Origin: an uncultured Faecalibacterium sp.
Lineage (GTDB): Bacteria; Bacillota; Clostridia; Oscillospirales; Ruminococcaceae
Length of the DNA: 64,000 bases
Assembly (NCBI GenBank): GCA_934548045.1
Contig: CAKTEM010000006.1
Coordinates: 1 to 64,000, forward strand
Direction of reading: 5' to 3'
In this document: positions 7,327 to 14,597 of the stretch, piece after piece
Position numbering within the stretch: position 1 is the first letter of the stretch
Layout: each line of letters begins with the position of its first letter
Notes under the pieces: model-generated
Told to the model about the DNA's origin: nothing
The model's input: the letters and a program-made list of their open reading frames with translations, nothing else
Databases searched by the model: none
Translations under genes and position numbers: made by a program

Positions 7327-7350
7327 AATATCAGACTCCTTCCTGCTTAT

Positions 7351-7383
7351 AGTATACCCAAATGTTAGGATGAATTCAACCTA
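7351..7383 (-). promoter_or_regulatory. Promoter and palindromic operator of the Phd-type antitoxin
   Basis: On the minus strand TTGAAT (complement of 7374-7379) and TATACT (complement of 7351-7356) are 17 bases apart. The -35 is embedded in the near-perfect palindrome TAGGATGAATTCAACCTA at 7366-7383 (one mismatched symmetrical pair), a likely autoregulatory operator. Confidence 0.7.
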
Positions 7384-7467
7384 ATATCAGGGGCAACAGG
7401 AACATTTCACAACTGTGGATGGATGATTTGGAGAACAGGTGCTGATGAATTATAAAAAATAAATAAA

Positions 7468-7502
7468 AAAGAGATAAACCTTAACGATTTACCTCTTTTT
7501 TG
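7468..7502. terminator. Terminator downstream of tRNA-Gln
   Basis: AGAGGTAAA pairs with TTTATCTCT on the minus strand and is followed by TTTTTTATTT. The mirrored A-run on the other side would let it act in both directions. Confidence 0.7.
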
Positions 7503-7506
7503 CGAG

Positions 7507-7577
7507 TTGGGGATGAGAGAATCGAACTCCCACAAGTAGAGTCAGAGTCTACCGCACTACCACTATGCAAATCCCCA
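7507..7577 (-). tRNA. tRNA-Gln, anticodon CUG
   Basis: The minus strand folds as a complete cloverleaf of 71 bases. The acceptor stem is TGGGGAT/ATCCCCA, the anticodon stem GTAGA/TCTAC encloses loop CTCTGAC (anticodon CUG, reading CAG), and the T arm GGGAG-TTCGATT-CTCTC is standard. The weak U1-A72 first pair is a known identity feature of glutamine tRNAs and supports the call. The discriminator base is A and CCA is not encoded. It has a consensus promoter upstream and a terminator downstream, so it is transcribed alone. Confidence 0.95.
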
Positions 7578-7622
7578 ATATTTTGTTTTTGTTTTGCGGT
7601 GTTGAGCCGCTCAACGTGTGCT

Positions 7623-7651
7623 ATTATACGGGAAAACGGCAGGATTGTCAA
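7623..7651 (-). promoter_or_regulatory. Consensus promoter of tRNA-Gln
   Basis: On the minus strand, exact TTGACA and TATAAT are 17 bases apart, about 46 bases upstream of the mature tRNA 5' end. Confidence 0.9.
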
Positions 7652-7845
7652 GCGGTTTTTCAAACTTTTTTGCAGAAAATTTGAAAATGCTGGAAAATCA
7701 ACGCAATTGTGCTGAAAAAATTCGTAAAAAATGAAAGCGAACCGAAGACAAATCGGAATAGCTTAAACCGTCATCCTTTGCATCCTTCCTGCGTATACTG
7801 GAAATGAACCACAAATTTTTCAGTATGCAAAAGAGGAGGACAACC

Positions 7846-8130
7846 ATGACCGAAACGACCAAGACGAGTCCGCAGACATTGCTTTCGCCACGGGTGCCGC
7901 GTGACACCGAACACGAACGCTATCACCCCGAGCTGGAAGAGGAGCTGAAAGAGTGCCTGTTCTGCCTGCGGCGGAACGAGATGATGTTCGACCTTGAGGT
8001 GGACAGCGACCTCATCGAGCAGCGCATCTACGAGCGGCAGGCCCTGCTCTGCCGGTATCGGTACTTATTATCTAAGGCGAGGGAGCTGGGGCTGCATACC
8101 GTGCTGACGAAATATCAGCCGATGGGGTAG
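7846..8130 (+). CDS. DUF2508 (YaaL-like) protein
   Basis: 94 residues from the ATG behind GAGGAGGACAACC; an upstream ATG in the same frame at 7804 has no ribosome site. The C-terminal half (ELEEELKECLFCLRRNEMMF, then DSDLIEQRIYERQALLCRYRYLLSKARELGL) matches the two-helix pattern of DUF2508, small Firmicutes proteins of unknown function usually encoded near recR and bofA. Neither of those genes is here. The first 30 residues are polar and probably disordered. The stop codon TAG coincides with the left end of a repeat element (TAGCCCTCTC). Confidence 0.75.
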   Translation: MTETTKTSPQTLLSPRVPRDTEHERYHPELEEELKECLFCLRRNEMMFDLEVDSDLIEQRIYERQALLCRYRYLLSKARELGLHTVLTKYQPMG

Positions 8131-8438
8131 CCCTCTCCGTCATCGCTTCGCGATGCCACCTCCCCCAGAGTGGGAGGCCTTGGCATATCGGTTCACATCC
8201 GATAAACGCAAAAGCTTTTATCTTAGGGCAAAGCGATGGCCCTGCGGTCTGGATTCACGGCATCTGCCCTAGACAGCAAGGCCCACACGCTTGCGAAAGT
8301 GGAAACTTTGTTCAATTACAGGGAGCCTATCCGACACGCCAGTGGCTCTCCCTTTGAGGAAAGACTCCCTCCGGTCGGAGGGAGATGTCGCGATAGCGAC
8401 AGAGGGAGGCCTCTGGCCGCGAAGCGGACTGAGAGGGC
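8130..8438. repeat. MITE-like intergenic repeat, copy 1
   Basis: About 309 bases bounded by inverted ends GCCCTCTC (left) and GACTGAGAGGGC (right). Inside are small hairpins (CATCGCTTCGCGATG; CTCCCTCCGGTCGGAGGGAG; CCGCGAAGCGG) and a module containing GATGCCGTGAATCCAGACC, here on the minus strand, which recurs in copies 2, 3 and 4. The left end overlaps the DUF2508 stop codon and the right end lies 18 bases before the scfA promoter. No transposase is encoded. Confidence 0.8.
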
Positions 8439-8456
8439 GAGGCTTTGCAAAAGGTA

Positions 8457-8485
8457 TTGACATCCTTCGACTTGCGTGATATCAT
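8457..8485 (+). promoter_or_regulatory. Promoter of the scfAB operon
   Basis: TTGACA at 8457-8462 and TATCAT at 8480-8485 with a 17-base spacer, just outside repeat copy 1. Confidence 0.8.
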
Positions 8486-8552
8486 ATTCAAAGAGTAATC
8501 TATGTGCAGGAACCCTGCACACCACACTATACAGCTAGAGAGGTATTCTATC

Positions 8553-8699
8553 ATGGAGAGAATTAAGACTATTGCTACTCGTGACCTGACCAAGAGCGTT
8601 AAGACCGGCGGCTGCGGCGAGTGCCAGACTTCCTGCCAGTCTGCCTGCAAGACCTCTTGCGGCGTGGCTAACCAGAAGTGCGAGAACAGCAACAAGTAA
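8553..8699 (+). CDS. scfA: SCIFF family RiPP precursor peptide
   Basis: A 48-residue ribosomal peptide precursor. The leader (MERIKTIATRDLTKSVKTGG) is followed by the six-cysteine core spanning CGECQTSCQSACKTSC and VANQKC, the conserved 'six cysteines in forty-five residues' pattern found in nearly all Clostridia. The maturase is expected to install a thioether between a core Cys and a Thr alpha carbon. The start at MERIK fits the family leader; the open frame runs 17 codons further upstream without a ribosome site. AGAGAGG lies upstream. The maturase gene follows after a terminator hairpin, so the peptide mRNA is probably made in excess. The biological role of the mature peptide is unknown. 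Confidence 0.95.
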   Translation: MERIKTIATRDLTKSVKTGGCGECQTSCQSACKTSCGVANQKCENSNK

Positions 8700-8715
8700 T
8701 TTCTAGGTACATCGG

Positions 8716-8744
8716 ATGCCGCCTTTACCGGGCGGCATTTTTTT
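8716..8744 (+). terminator. Intercistronic terminator between scfA and scfB
   Basis: ATGCCGCC pairs with GGCGGCAT around TTTACCG and is followed by seven T. It sits between precursor and maturase, with no promoter visible after it, so partial read-through would set a high peptide-to-enzyme ratio. Confidence 0.8.
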
Positions 8745-8761
8745 ATGGCATGGAGGGTAAG

Positions 8762-10213
8762 ATGGTACATCAGTATCAATTGAACGGTTATAACATCGTG
8801 CTGGACACCTGCAGCGGCTCGGTGCATGTGGTGGACGAGGTGGCGTATGATGTCATCGCGATGTACAAGGAGCATACGGCGGATGAGATCGTCGCCGCTA
8901 TGCTCGAAAAATACGGCGACCGCCCGGACGTCACCGAGGACGACCTGCGCCAGTGCATCGACGACGTGGCAACACTGGAAAAGAACGGCAAGCTGTGGAG
9001 CCCCGACGTCTACGAGAACATGGCGTTCGACTTCAAGAACCGCAACACCGTCGTCAAGGCACTCTGCCTGCATGTGGCGCACACCTGCAACCTGAACTGC
9101 TCCTACTGCTTTGCTTCGCAGGGCCGTTACGAGGGCGAGCGTGCCCTCATGAGCTTTGAGGTCGGCAAGCGTGCAATGGACTTCCTCATCGAGAACTCCG
9201 GCACGCGCCGCAACCTCGAGGTCGATTTCTTCGGCGGCGAGCCGCTGATGAACTTCGACATGGTCAAGAAGCTGGTCGCTTACTGCCGCGAGCAGGAGAA
9301 GATCCACAACAAGAACTTCCGCTTTACCATGACGACCAACGGTATGCTCATCGACGATGATGTCATCGACTTCTGCAACAAGGAGTGCCACAACGTCGTC
9401 CTGAGTCTGGACGGCCGCAAGGAGGTCCACGACCGCTTCCGCAAGGACTACGCAGGCCGTGGCAGCTACGACACCATCGTGCCGAAGTTCCAGGAGTTCG
9501 TCAAGAAGCGCGGTGACAAGGGCTACTACATGCGCGGCACCTACACCCACTACAACACCGACTTCACCAACGATATCTTCCACATGGCAGACCTCGGCTT
9601 CACCGAGCTGAGCATGGAGCCGGTCGTCTGCAAGCCGTCCGACCCCAGCGCACTGACCGCCGAAGACCTGCCCATCCTGAAGGAGCAGTACGAGATTCTG
9701 GCCAAAGAGATGATCAAGCGGAACCGTGAGGGCCGCGGCTTCACCTTCTATCACTACATGATCGACCTGACCGGTGGCCCCTGCATCTACAAGCGCATTT
9801 CGGGCTGCGGTTCCGGCACCGAGTACATGGCCGTCACCCCGTGGGGCGACCTGTACCCCTGCCACCAGTTCGTCGGCGACCCGAAGTACCTGATGGGCGA
9901 CATCTGGAAGGGCGTCACCAACACCGCTGTCCGGGATGAGTTCAAGCACTGCAACGCCTACGCACGTTCCGAGTGCAAGGACTGCTGGGCAAAGCTCTAC
10001 TGCTCCGGCGGCTGTGCGGCCAACGGCTACCACGCCACCGGCAGCATCACCGGCGTCTACGAGTACGGCTGTGAGCTGTTCCGCAAGCGCATGGAGTGTG
10101 CCATCATGATCCAGGTCGCTGAGAATCAGGAGCTGGCAAAGCAGGGCATCGAAGTGCCGATCGAGATCGGCGGCACCTGCAACGCCTGCGCCGACGGCGA
10201 AGCCTGCGAATAA
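8762..10213 (+). CDS. scfB: Radical SAM SCIFF peptide maturase
   Basis: 483 residues from the ATG behind GGAGGGTAAG; the frame is open upstream but lacks another ribosome site. The N-terminal 100 residues form the peptide-binding (RRE-like) region. The radical SAM cluster motif is C109-x3-C113-x2-C116 (CNLNCSYC), followed by the SAM-binding FFGGEPL. The C-terminal SPASM region carries the auxiliary cluster cysteines (GGPC, SGCGSG, YPCHQF, CKDCWAKLYCSGGC, YGCELF). The enzyme uses SAM to form a Cys-to-Thr thioether in ScfA. It lies downstream of scfA past a terminator, and its stop codon overlaps the next ATG (TAATG). A run of Cys near the C-terminus (CNACADGEAC) may be an extra metal site. Confidence 0.95.
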   Translation: MVHQYQLNGYNIVLDTCSGSVHVVDEVAYDVIAMYKEHTADEIVAAMLEKYGDRPDVTEDDLRQCIDDVATLEKNGKLWSPDVYENMAFDFKNRNTVVKALCLHVAHTCNLNCSYCFASQGRYEGERALMSFEVGKRAMDFLIENSGTRRNLEVDFFGGEPLMNFDMVKKLVAYCREQEKIHNKNFRFTMTTNGMLIDDDVIDFCNKECHNVVLSLDGRKEVHDRFRKDYAGRGSYDTIVPKFQEFVKKRGDKGYYMRGTYTHYNTDFTNDIFHMADLGFTELSMEPVVCKPSDPSALTAEDLPILKEQYEILAKEMIKRNREGRGFTFYHYMIDLTGGPCIYKRISGCGSGTEYMAVTPWGDLYPCHQFVGDPKYLMGDIWKGVTNTAVRDEFKHCNAYARSECKDCWAKLYCSGGCAANGYHATGSITGVYEYGCELFRKRMECAIMIQVAENQELAKQGIEVPIEIGGTCNACADGEACE

Positions 10214-11664
10214 TGAACACACCCATTGTGGATTTTGTCGCCCGGTATGCCCAGTCGGGAACCTCCCGGCTCCACATGCCCGGCCACAAAGGACAGCAGT
10301 TCCTCGGGTTTGAGCCCTACGACATCACCGAGATAAAAGGTGCGGACGAGCTGTACGAGGCGGAAGGCATCATCGCCCAGAGCGAGGCCAACGCAACGAA
10401 ACTGTTCGGCACGGCGCACACCTATTACAGCACCGAAGGCTCGTCGCAGTGCATCCGTGCGATGCTCTTTCTGGCATTGCAGGCGGCACCCAAGACCGGA
10501 GAGCGGCCGGTGCTGCTGGCGGCACGGAACGCCCACAAAGCCCTGCTCTATGCGGCGGCGTTGCAGGATTTCGATATCCGGTGGCTCTGGCCTGCGCCGG
10601 AGGATTCCGGTGCGCTGTGCAGCTGCCCGGTGCGCCCGGACGACTTGAAAGCCGCCCTCGACGCGCTGAGCCGGGAAGGAAAGAAGCCCTTCGGCGTCTA
10701 TCTCACCAGCCCGGATTACCTCGGCGGCGTGCAGGACATCGCGGCCCTGTCTGCCGTCTGCAAGGCGGAGGGCGTGCCGCTGCTGGTAGACAACGCCCAC
10801 GGCGCGTACCTGCGCTTTCTGCCGACCGGGAGCCGACACCCCATCGCTCTGGGTGCGGCCATGTGCTGCGATTCCGGCCACAAGACCCTGCCCGTCCTGA
10901 CTGGCGGCGCGTACCTCCATCTGGGCGAAAGTGCCCCGATAAAAGAAGAGTCCGCCGTTCGGAACGCGCTGGCACTGTTTGGTTCCACCAGCCCGTCCTA
11001 CCTGATTTTGCAGTCGCTCGACCGATGCAACCGGTACTTGGCCGAAGGGTATCCCATCCGGCTGATGCAGTGCATGGGCGGTCTGCAGCGTCTGCGCCGG
11101 GAACTGAACGAGTTTGCACAGCAGGCCGGTGCGGTGCGAGATTTCGCGCTGGACGGCGGCGAGAACGGTACCCTTCGGGAGCCGCTGAAACTGACGCTGG
11201 ACGCTTCCGTTCTGAACATGACGGGAACCGCCTTGGCGGAGGAGCTGCGCAGGAGCGGCATCGAGTGCGAGTATGCCGACCCGAGGTATCTGGTGCTGAT
11301 GTTCACGCCGGAAAATCCGCCCCGAGATTATGAGCAGCTGGAAACTGCCATCCGGAACCTGTGTGAAAACCTGCATGTGATGGCAGACGCCGACAACACG
11401 GACGAAGCCGCCTGCGCAGCGGAGTTCACCGCCCTGATGGAGCAGGCCGATACGAGACGCACCATCCGGCAGGCTGTCTTTGCGCCGCAGGAGCGTATCC
11501 CGTGCAAAGATGCCCTTGGTCGTGTCTGCGCTATGCCTGCCGTGTCCTGTCCGCCGGCCATCCCTATCGCCGTCAGCGGTGAACTTATCACCCCGGCGGC
11601 AGTCAAGCTCTTTGAGCGGTATGGGATCGAGACGGTGGAAGTAACCCTCTCCGTCAAAGCCTGA
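10213..11664 (+). CDS. Orn/Lys/Arg decarboxylase-like PLP enzyme
   Basis: 483 residues, fold-type I PLP-dependent decarboxylase of the SpeA/CadA/YaaO group, cytosolic. It begins with the family signature SRLHMPGHKG. The PLP aspartate is in VDNAHGAY and the Schiff-base lysine in DSGHKTLPVLTGGAY. The C-terminal domain (VCAMPAVSCPPAIPIAVSGE) is the usual small domain. Substrate (arginine, lysine or ornithine) cannot be told from sequence. The start overlaps the scfB stop codon by one base, so translation is coupled to the SCIFF maturase, an unusual partner. The last six residues (TLSVKA) and the stop codon lie inside repeat copy 2, so the native C-terminus may have been altered. Confidence 0.85.
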   Translation: MNTPIVDFVARYAQSGTSRLHMPGHKGQQFLGFEPYDITEIKGADELYEAEGIIAQSEANATKLFGTAHTYYSTEGSSQCIRAMLFLALQAAPKTGERPVLLAARNAHKALLYAAALQDFDIRWLWPAPEDSGALCSCPVRPDDLKAALDALSREGKKPFGVYLTSPDYLGGVQDIAALSAVCKAEGVPLLVDNAHGAYLRFLPTGSRHPIALGAAMCCDSGHKTLPVLTGGAYLHLGESAPIKEESAVRNALALFGSTSPSYLILQSLDRCNRYLAEGYPIRLMQCMGGLQRLRRELNEFAQQAGAVRDFALDGGENGTLREPLKLTLDASVLNMTGTALAEELRRSGIECEYADPRYLVLMFTPENPPRDYEQLETAIRNLCENLHVMADADNTDEAACAAEFTALMEQADTRRTIRQAVFAPQERIPCKDALGRVCAMPAVSCPPAIPIAVSGELITPAAVKLFERYGIETVEVTLSVKA

Positions 11665-11950
11665 CGGCTTTGCCAGCCTGTCCTCCCTCTGTCACTCCGT
11701 GACATCTCCCTCCGGCCGGAGGGAGTCTGTCAAAGGGAGAGGCTTTGGCATGTCGGGTGACTCTGCGCAAACTGAATAAAGTTTATCATTACAAAAAATA
11801 CCGGGCCTTGCGGTTTCGGTTCACTGGTTTGATGCCGTGAATCCAGACTGCGAGGCCCGGCTTTTTTGTTTTCAGGCAGAATGTTGACCGGTCTGCCAAA
11901 GGCTCCCCCTTTGGGGGAGCTGGCATTGCGAAGCAATGACTGAGAGGGCT
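11645..11950. repeat. MITE-like intergenic repeat, copy 2
   Basis: About 306 bases from CCCTCTCC to GAGAGGGC followed by TA. It starts inside the decarboxylase gene and supplies its TGA. It contains CTCCCTCCGGCCGGAGGGAG, a long GC-rich hairpin ending in a T-run (11800-11867), and a right end with GCATTGCGAAGCAATG. The promoter of the next operon starts two bases after its right end. Confidence 0.8.
11800..11867 (+). terminator. Repeat-borne intrinsic terminator
   Basis: CCGGGCCTTGC pairs with GCGAGGCCCGG and GGTTCAC pairs with GTGAATCC inside it, giving a long two-step hairpin followed by TTTTTTG. It is carried by repeat copy 2 and would end the scf-decarboxylase operon. Confidence 0.7.
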
Positions 11951-11951
11951 A

Positions 11952-11980
11952 TTGACATCCCACCCCATAAGTGATATTAT
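11952..11980 (+). promoter_or_regulatory. Promoter of the ABC transporter operon
   Basis: TTGACA at 11952-11957 and TATTAT at 11975-11980 with a 17-base spacer, immediately after repeat copy 2. Confidence 0.8.
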
Positions 11981-12028
11981 TTTGATATCAAAACAATACG
12001 ACATCTGGAAGAGCAGGGAGGACAGACG

Positions 12029-12745
12029 ATGCTGAAACTGGAACATCTCACCAAAATTTACGGGGAGAAAAAGGCGGTGGACGACCTGACGCTGGAGATC
12101 AAGCCCGGCGAGATCTGCGCCTTTATCGGCCACAACGGAGCCGGCAAGACAACCACGCTGAAAATCTGCTGCGGCATTTTGCAGGCCGACGGCGGCGAGG
12201 TCTGGGTGGACGGCGTCTCGGTACGGGAAAATCCACTGGAAGCCAAGCGAAAGCTGGCGTATCTGCCCGACAACCCCGACCTTTACGAGTACATGACCGG
12301 CATCCAGTATCTCAATTTCATTGCGGACGTCTTCGGGGTGGACGCCCAGACCCGGGCCGAGCGCATCGCGGCGTACAGCGAAAAGTTCGCGCTCACCGCC
12401 GACCTCGCCCAGCCCATCAGCGCGTACTCCCACGGCATGAAGCAAAAGCTTGCCATCATCTCGGCACTTTTGCACGACCCCAAGCTGATTTTGATGGATG
12501 AACCCTTCGTCGGCCTTGACCCCGTGGCGGCGCACACCCTCAAGCAGATGATGCGTGAGTTCTGCGAGGCAGGCGGCGCAATTTTCTTCTCGACCCACGT
12601 CCTCGAGGTGGCCGAAAAGCTCTGCGACCGGGTCGCCATCATCCAGCAGGGAAAGCTCATCCGTGCCGGGTCGATGGACGAGGTAAAGGGCGATGGATCG
12701 CTGGAAAATGTCTTCTTGGAACTGGAGGAGGGCGGCAATGTTTAA
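12029..12745 (+). CDS. ABC transporter ATP-binding protein
   Basis: A 238-residue single nucleotide-binding domain. Walker A is GHNGAGKTTT (about residues 35-44), the signature is YSHGMKQKL, Walker B is LILMDEPFVGLDP, and the switch His is in FFSTHVLE. The family is the DrrA/CcmA/YhaQ type that pairs with a separate exporter permease. GGGAGGACAGACG precedes the ATG. The gene overlaps the start of the permease gene by 8 bases, so the two form one transporter. The substrate is not evident. Confidence 0.92.
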   Translation: MLKLEHLTKIYGEKKAVDDLTLEIKPGEICAFIGHNGAGKTTTLKICCGILQADGGEVWVDGVSVRENPLEAKRKLAYLPDNPDLYEYMTGIQYLNFIADVFGVDAQTRAERIAAYSEKFALTADLAQPISAYSHGMKQKLAIISALLHDPKLILMDEPFVGLDPVAAHTLKQMMREFCEAGGAIFFSTHVLEVAEKLCDRVAIIQQGKLIRAGSMDEVKGDGSLENVFLELEEGGNV

Positions 12746-14324
12746 GGCTCTGCTGAAAAAACAGTTCATGGAGCTGGGCGCGTTCCTCACCAACGACCGC
12801 AAGACCGGCGGACGCCGCAGCCCGAAAGCGACGGTCGGGTTCGCGCTCTTCTTCGGCGGCATTTTGCTGTTGATGATGTTCAGTTTCAGCATGATGGCGT
12901 GGCCTCTGGCGCAGGCGATGGTACCCGTCGGGCAGGGGTGGCTGTACTTTTTGTCCATGGAGCTGATGGCTCTGCTGATGGCGGTCATCATGGGGGCGTT
13001 CGCCGGGTATTCCGGGCTGTTCGCGGCCAAGGATAATGAGCTTCTGCTCGCGATGCCCATCCCTCCGTGGATGATTCTGGCCGTCCGCCTGCTGACGCTC
13101 CTGACGACCAACTTTATGTGCGTCTTGCTGGCGTGGGTGCCGACCGTCTTCGTTTACACCCTGTACGCCGAAAAGCCGCTGGGTGCTGTCCTGTCCGCCC
13201 TGCCGATGGCGGTGTTTCTGGCCGGAATTTCGTCGGTACTCAGTGCAATTGTTGGCTGGGTCGTGGCCGAGGTCAGCGGCCGTGTCCGGAACAAAAATGC
13301 GGTGGTCGTGGTGTTTTCGCTGGTGTTCATGGGCGGCTATTTCGTCGGGATGCAGAAACTTCAATCCACCCTGCAAGGCCTGCTGAGAGGGCTTTCGGAC
13401 GACGCGGACGCCCGGGAAAAGGCCGGTCTGCTCTATCATCTCGGCCATGCGGCAGAGGGCGATGGGCTGGCGTTACTGGTGTTTGGTGTGGTCGTTCTGG
13501 CGGCAATGGCGGCGTTCTGCGGTGTGCTGGGGCGGCAGTATCTCCGCCTGATGACGACCAAGCGCGGCGTGAAAAAGGCCGTCTACCACGCAAAAGTGAC
13601 ACAAAAATCCAGCTTGCGAAAGGCACTGCTCCGGCGTGAGCTGCTTCATCTGGCATCCAGCCCGGCCTACCTGCTCAACTGCGCCCTTGGCAGTGTGATG
13701 CTGGTGGTGGCTGGCGGCGTGATGCTGGTGCAGGCGGAGAAAATATACACGCAGGCGTCCGAACTGCTCCCGGCGGACATTCTGCCGCTGCTGCTCTGCG
13801 CGATGGTCTGTGTCGGCCTTGCGACCAATTCGCTGGCGGCACCGTCCGTCTCGCTGGAAGGCAAAACCCTCTGGCTCATCCAGAGCCTGCCGGTGACGGC
13901 GTGGCAGGCACTCCGGGCAAAGCTCGACCTGCATCTTCTGCTGACGGCGGTCCCGGCGGTGTTCTGCGCCCTCTGTGGTGGTCTGGCGTTCCGGCTGAGT
14001 TTGATAGAGTTGCTGCTGATTTTGCTCGTTGTCCTGCTGTTTTCCTGCTTTACGGCCTTGTTTGACCTCATGGCCGGTCTGCTCTGGCCCAAGCTCCACT
14101 GGACGAATGAAACGGCAGTCGTCAAGCAGAGCCTGTTCAGTGCCGTTGCTATCTTCGGCGGCTGGGCGGCTGGCCTGCTCCTCAGCGTCGGCGGCTTTCT
14201 GCTGGCGGCTGTCCTGCCCGTCGCCGCCGCTCTGCTCCTCTGCGCCGCTGTCCTCGCACTGGCGGATGCCCTGCTCCTGAACTGGGTGAAAGGGAAGGGT
14301 TGCAGGAGATTTGAGACGCTGTAA
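12738..14324 (+). CDS. ABC transporter permease, multi-pass
   Basis: 528 residues starting at MFKALLKKQF, where the ATG overlaps the end of the ATPase gene. About 11-12 hydrophobic segments are visible, including FALFFGGILLLMMFSFSMMA near the N-terminus, a central group, and a long run of three near the C-terminus. No soluble domain is present. This size and layout fit the large ABC-2-like exporters of Firmicutes that pair with one small ATPase. The substrate is unknown; drug, lipid or peptide export are all possible. The next gene is convergent. Confidence 0.85.
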   Translation: MFKALLKKQFMELGAFLTNDRKTGGRRSPKATVGFALFFGGILLLMMFSFSMMAWPLAQAMVPVGQGWLYFLSMELMALLMAVIMGAFAGYSGLFAAKDNELLLAMPIPPWMILAVRLLTLLTTNFMCVLLAWVPTVFVYTLYAEKPLGAVLSALPMAVFLAGISSVLSAIVGWVVAEVSGRVRNKNAVVVVFSLVFMGGYFVGMQKLQSTLQGLLRGLSDDADAREKAGLLYHLGHAAEGDGLALLVFGVVVLAAMAAFCGVLGRQYLRLMTTKRGVKKAVYHAKVTQKSSLRKALLRRELLHLASSPAYLLNCALGSVMLVVAGGVMLVQAEKIYTQASELLPADILPLLLCAMVCVGLATNSLAAPSVSLEGKTLWLIQSLPVTAWQALRAKLDLHLLLTAVPAVFCALCGGLAFRLSLIELLLILLVVLLFSCFTALFDLMAGLLWPKLHWTNETAVVKQSLFSAVAIFGGWAAGLLLSVGGFLLAAVLPVAAALLLCAAVLALADALLLNWVKGKGCRRFETL

Positions 14325-14337
14325 ACGATAAGACGCA

Positions 14338-14374
14338 AAAAAGCCCGACGCTCCATTCGGAACGCCGGGCTTTT
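14338..14374. terminator. Bidirectional intrinsic terminator
   Basis: AAAAGCCCG pairs with CGGGCTTTT, with an inner CG/CG step, between the convergent ABC permease and copA genes. Confidence 0.85.
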
Positions 14375-14387
14375 GCTCTGAGGGAGC

Positions 14388-14597
14388 TTATTCGATGCCA
14401 GTGACCTTATAATCCTGTGCCTCGACAGCGTTTTTCAGGGTGTCGTCGGCGACATCGGCGGTCAGGGCGACGATAGCGGTGCCGGCCTCGTGGCTGACAA
14501 CGGCCTCGCTGACCTCGGGCAGAGCCTCGAGAGCCTTCTTGACGCGAGCCTCGCAGTGGCCGCACATCATGCCTTCAACATGCAGGGTCTTTTTCAT
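14388..14597 (-). CDS. Possible separately translated CopZ-like copper chaperone inside copA
   Basis: Within copA and in the same frame, a perfect AAGGAGG (complement of 14606-14612) stands 8 bases before an ATG at 14597. From there the frame encodes exactly one 69-residue HMA domain with the Cu(I) motif GMMCGHC near residues 9-15 and ends with copA itself. The codons forming this ribosome site encode the last linker residues (NKEDNS). Independent initiation would give a free copper chaperone as well as the fusion. A leftover signal from a former separate copZ gene is the alternative. Confidence 0.5.
   Translation of the reverse strand: MKKTLHVEGMMCGHCEARVKKALEALPEVSEAVVSHEAGTAIVALTADVADDTLKNAVEAQDYKVTGIE

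Noticed and set aside
7500..7715. A 71-codon frame over the tRNA gene
   Set aside because: It crosses the tRNA-Gln cloverleaf and its consensus promoter and has no start signals.
8130..8438. A possible CRISPR array in the hairpin-rich repeat
   Set aside because: The repeated units are inverted and unequal, not direct repeats with regular spacers, and no cas genes are near.
8327..10222. A 631-codon minus-strand frame opposite scfA and scfB
   Set aside because: It is antisense to a well-supported RiPP locus and starts inside repeat DNA. Its composition is that of a shadow.
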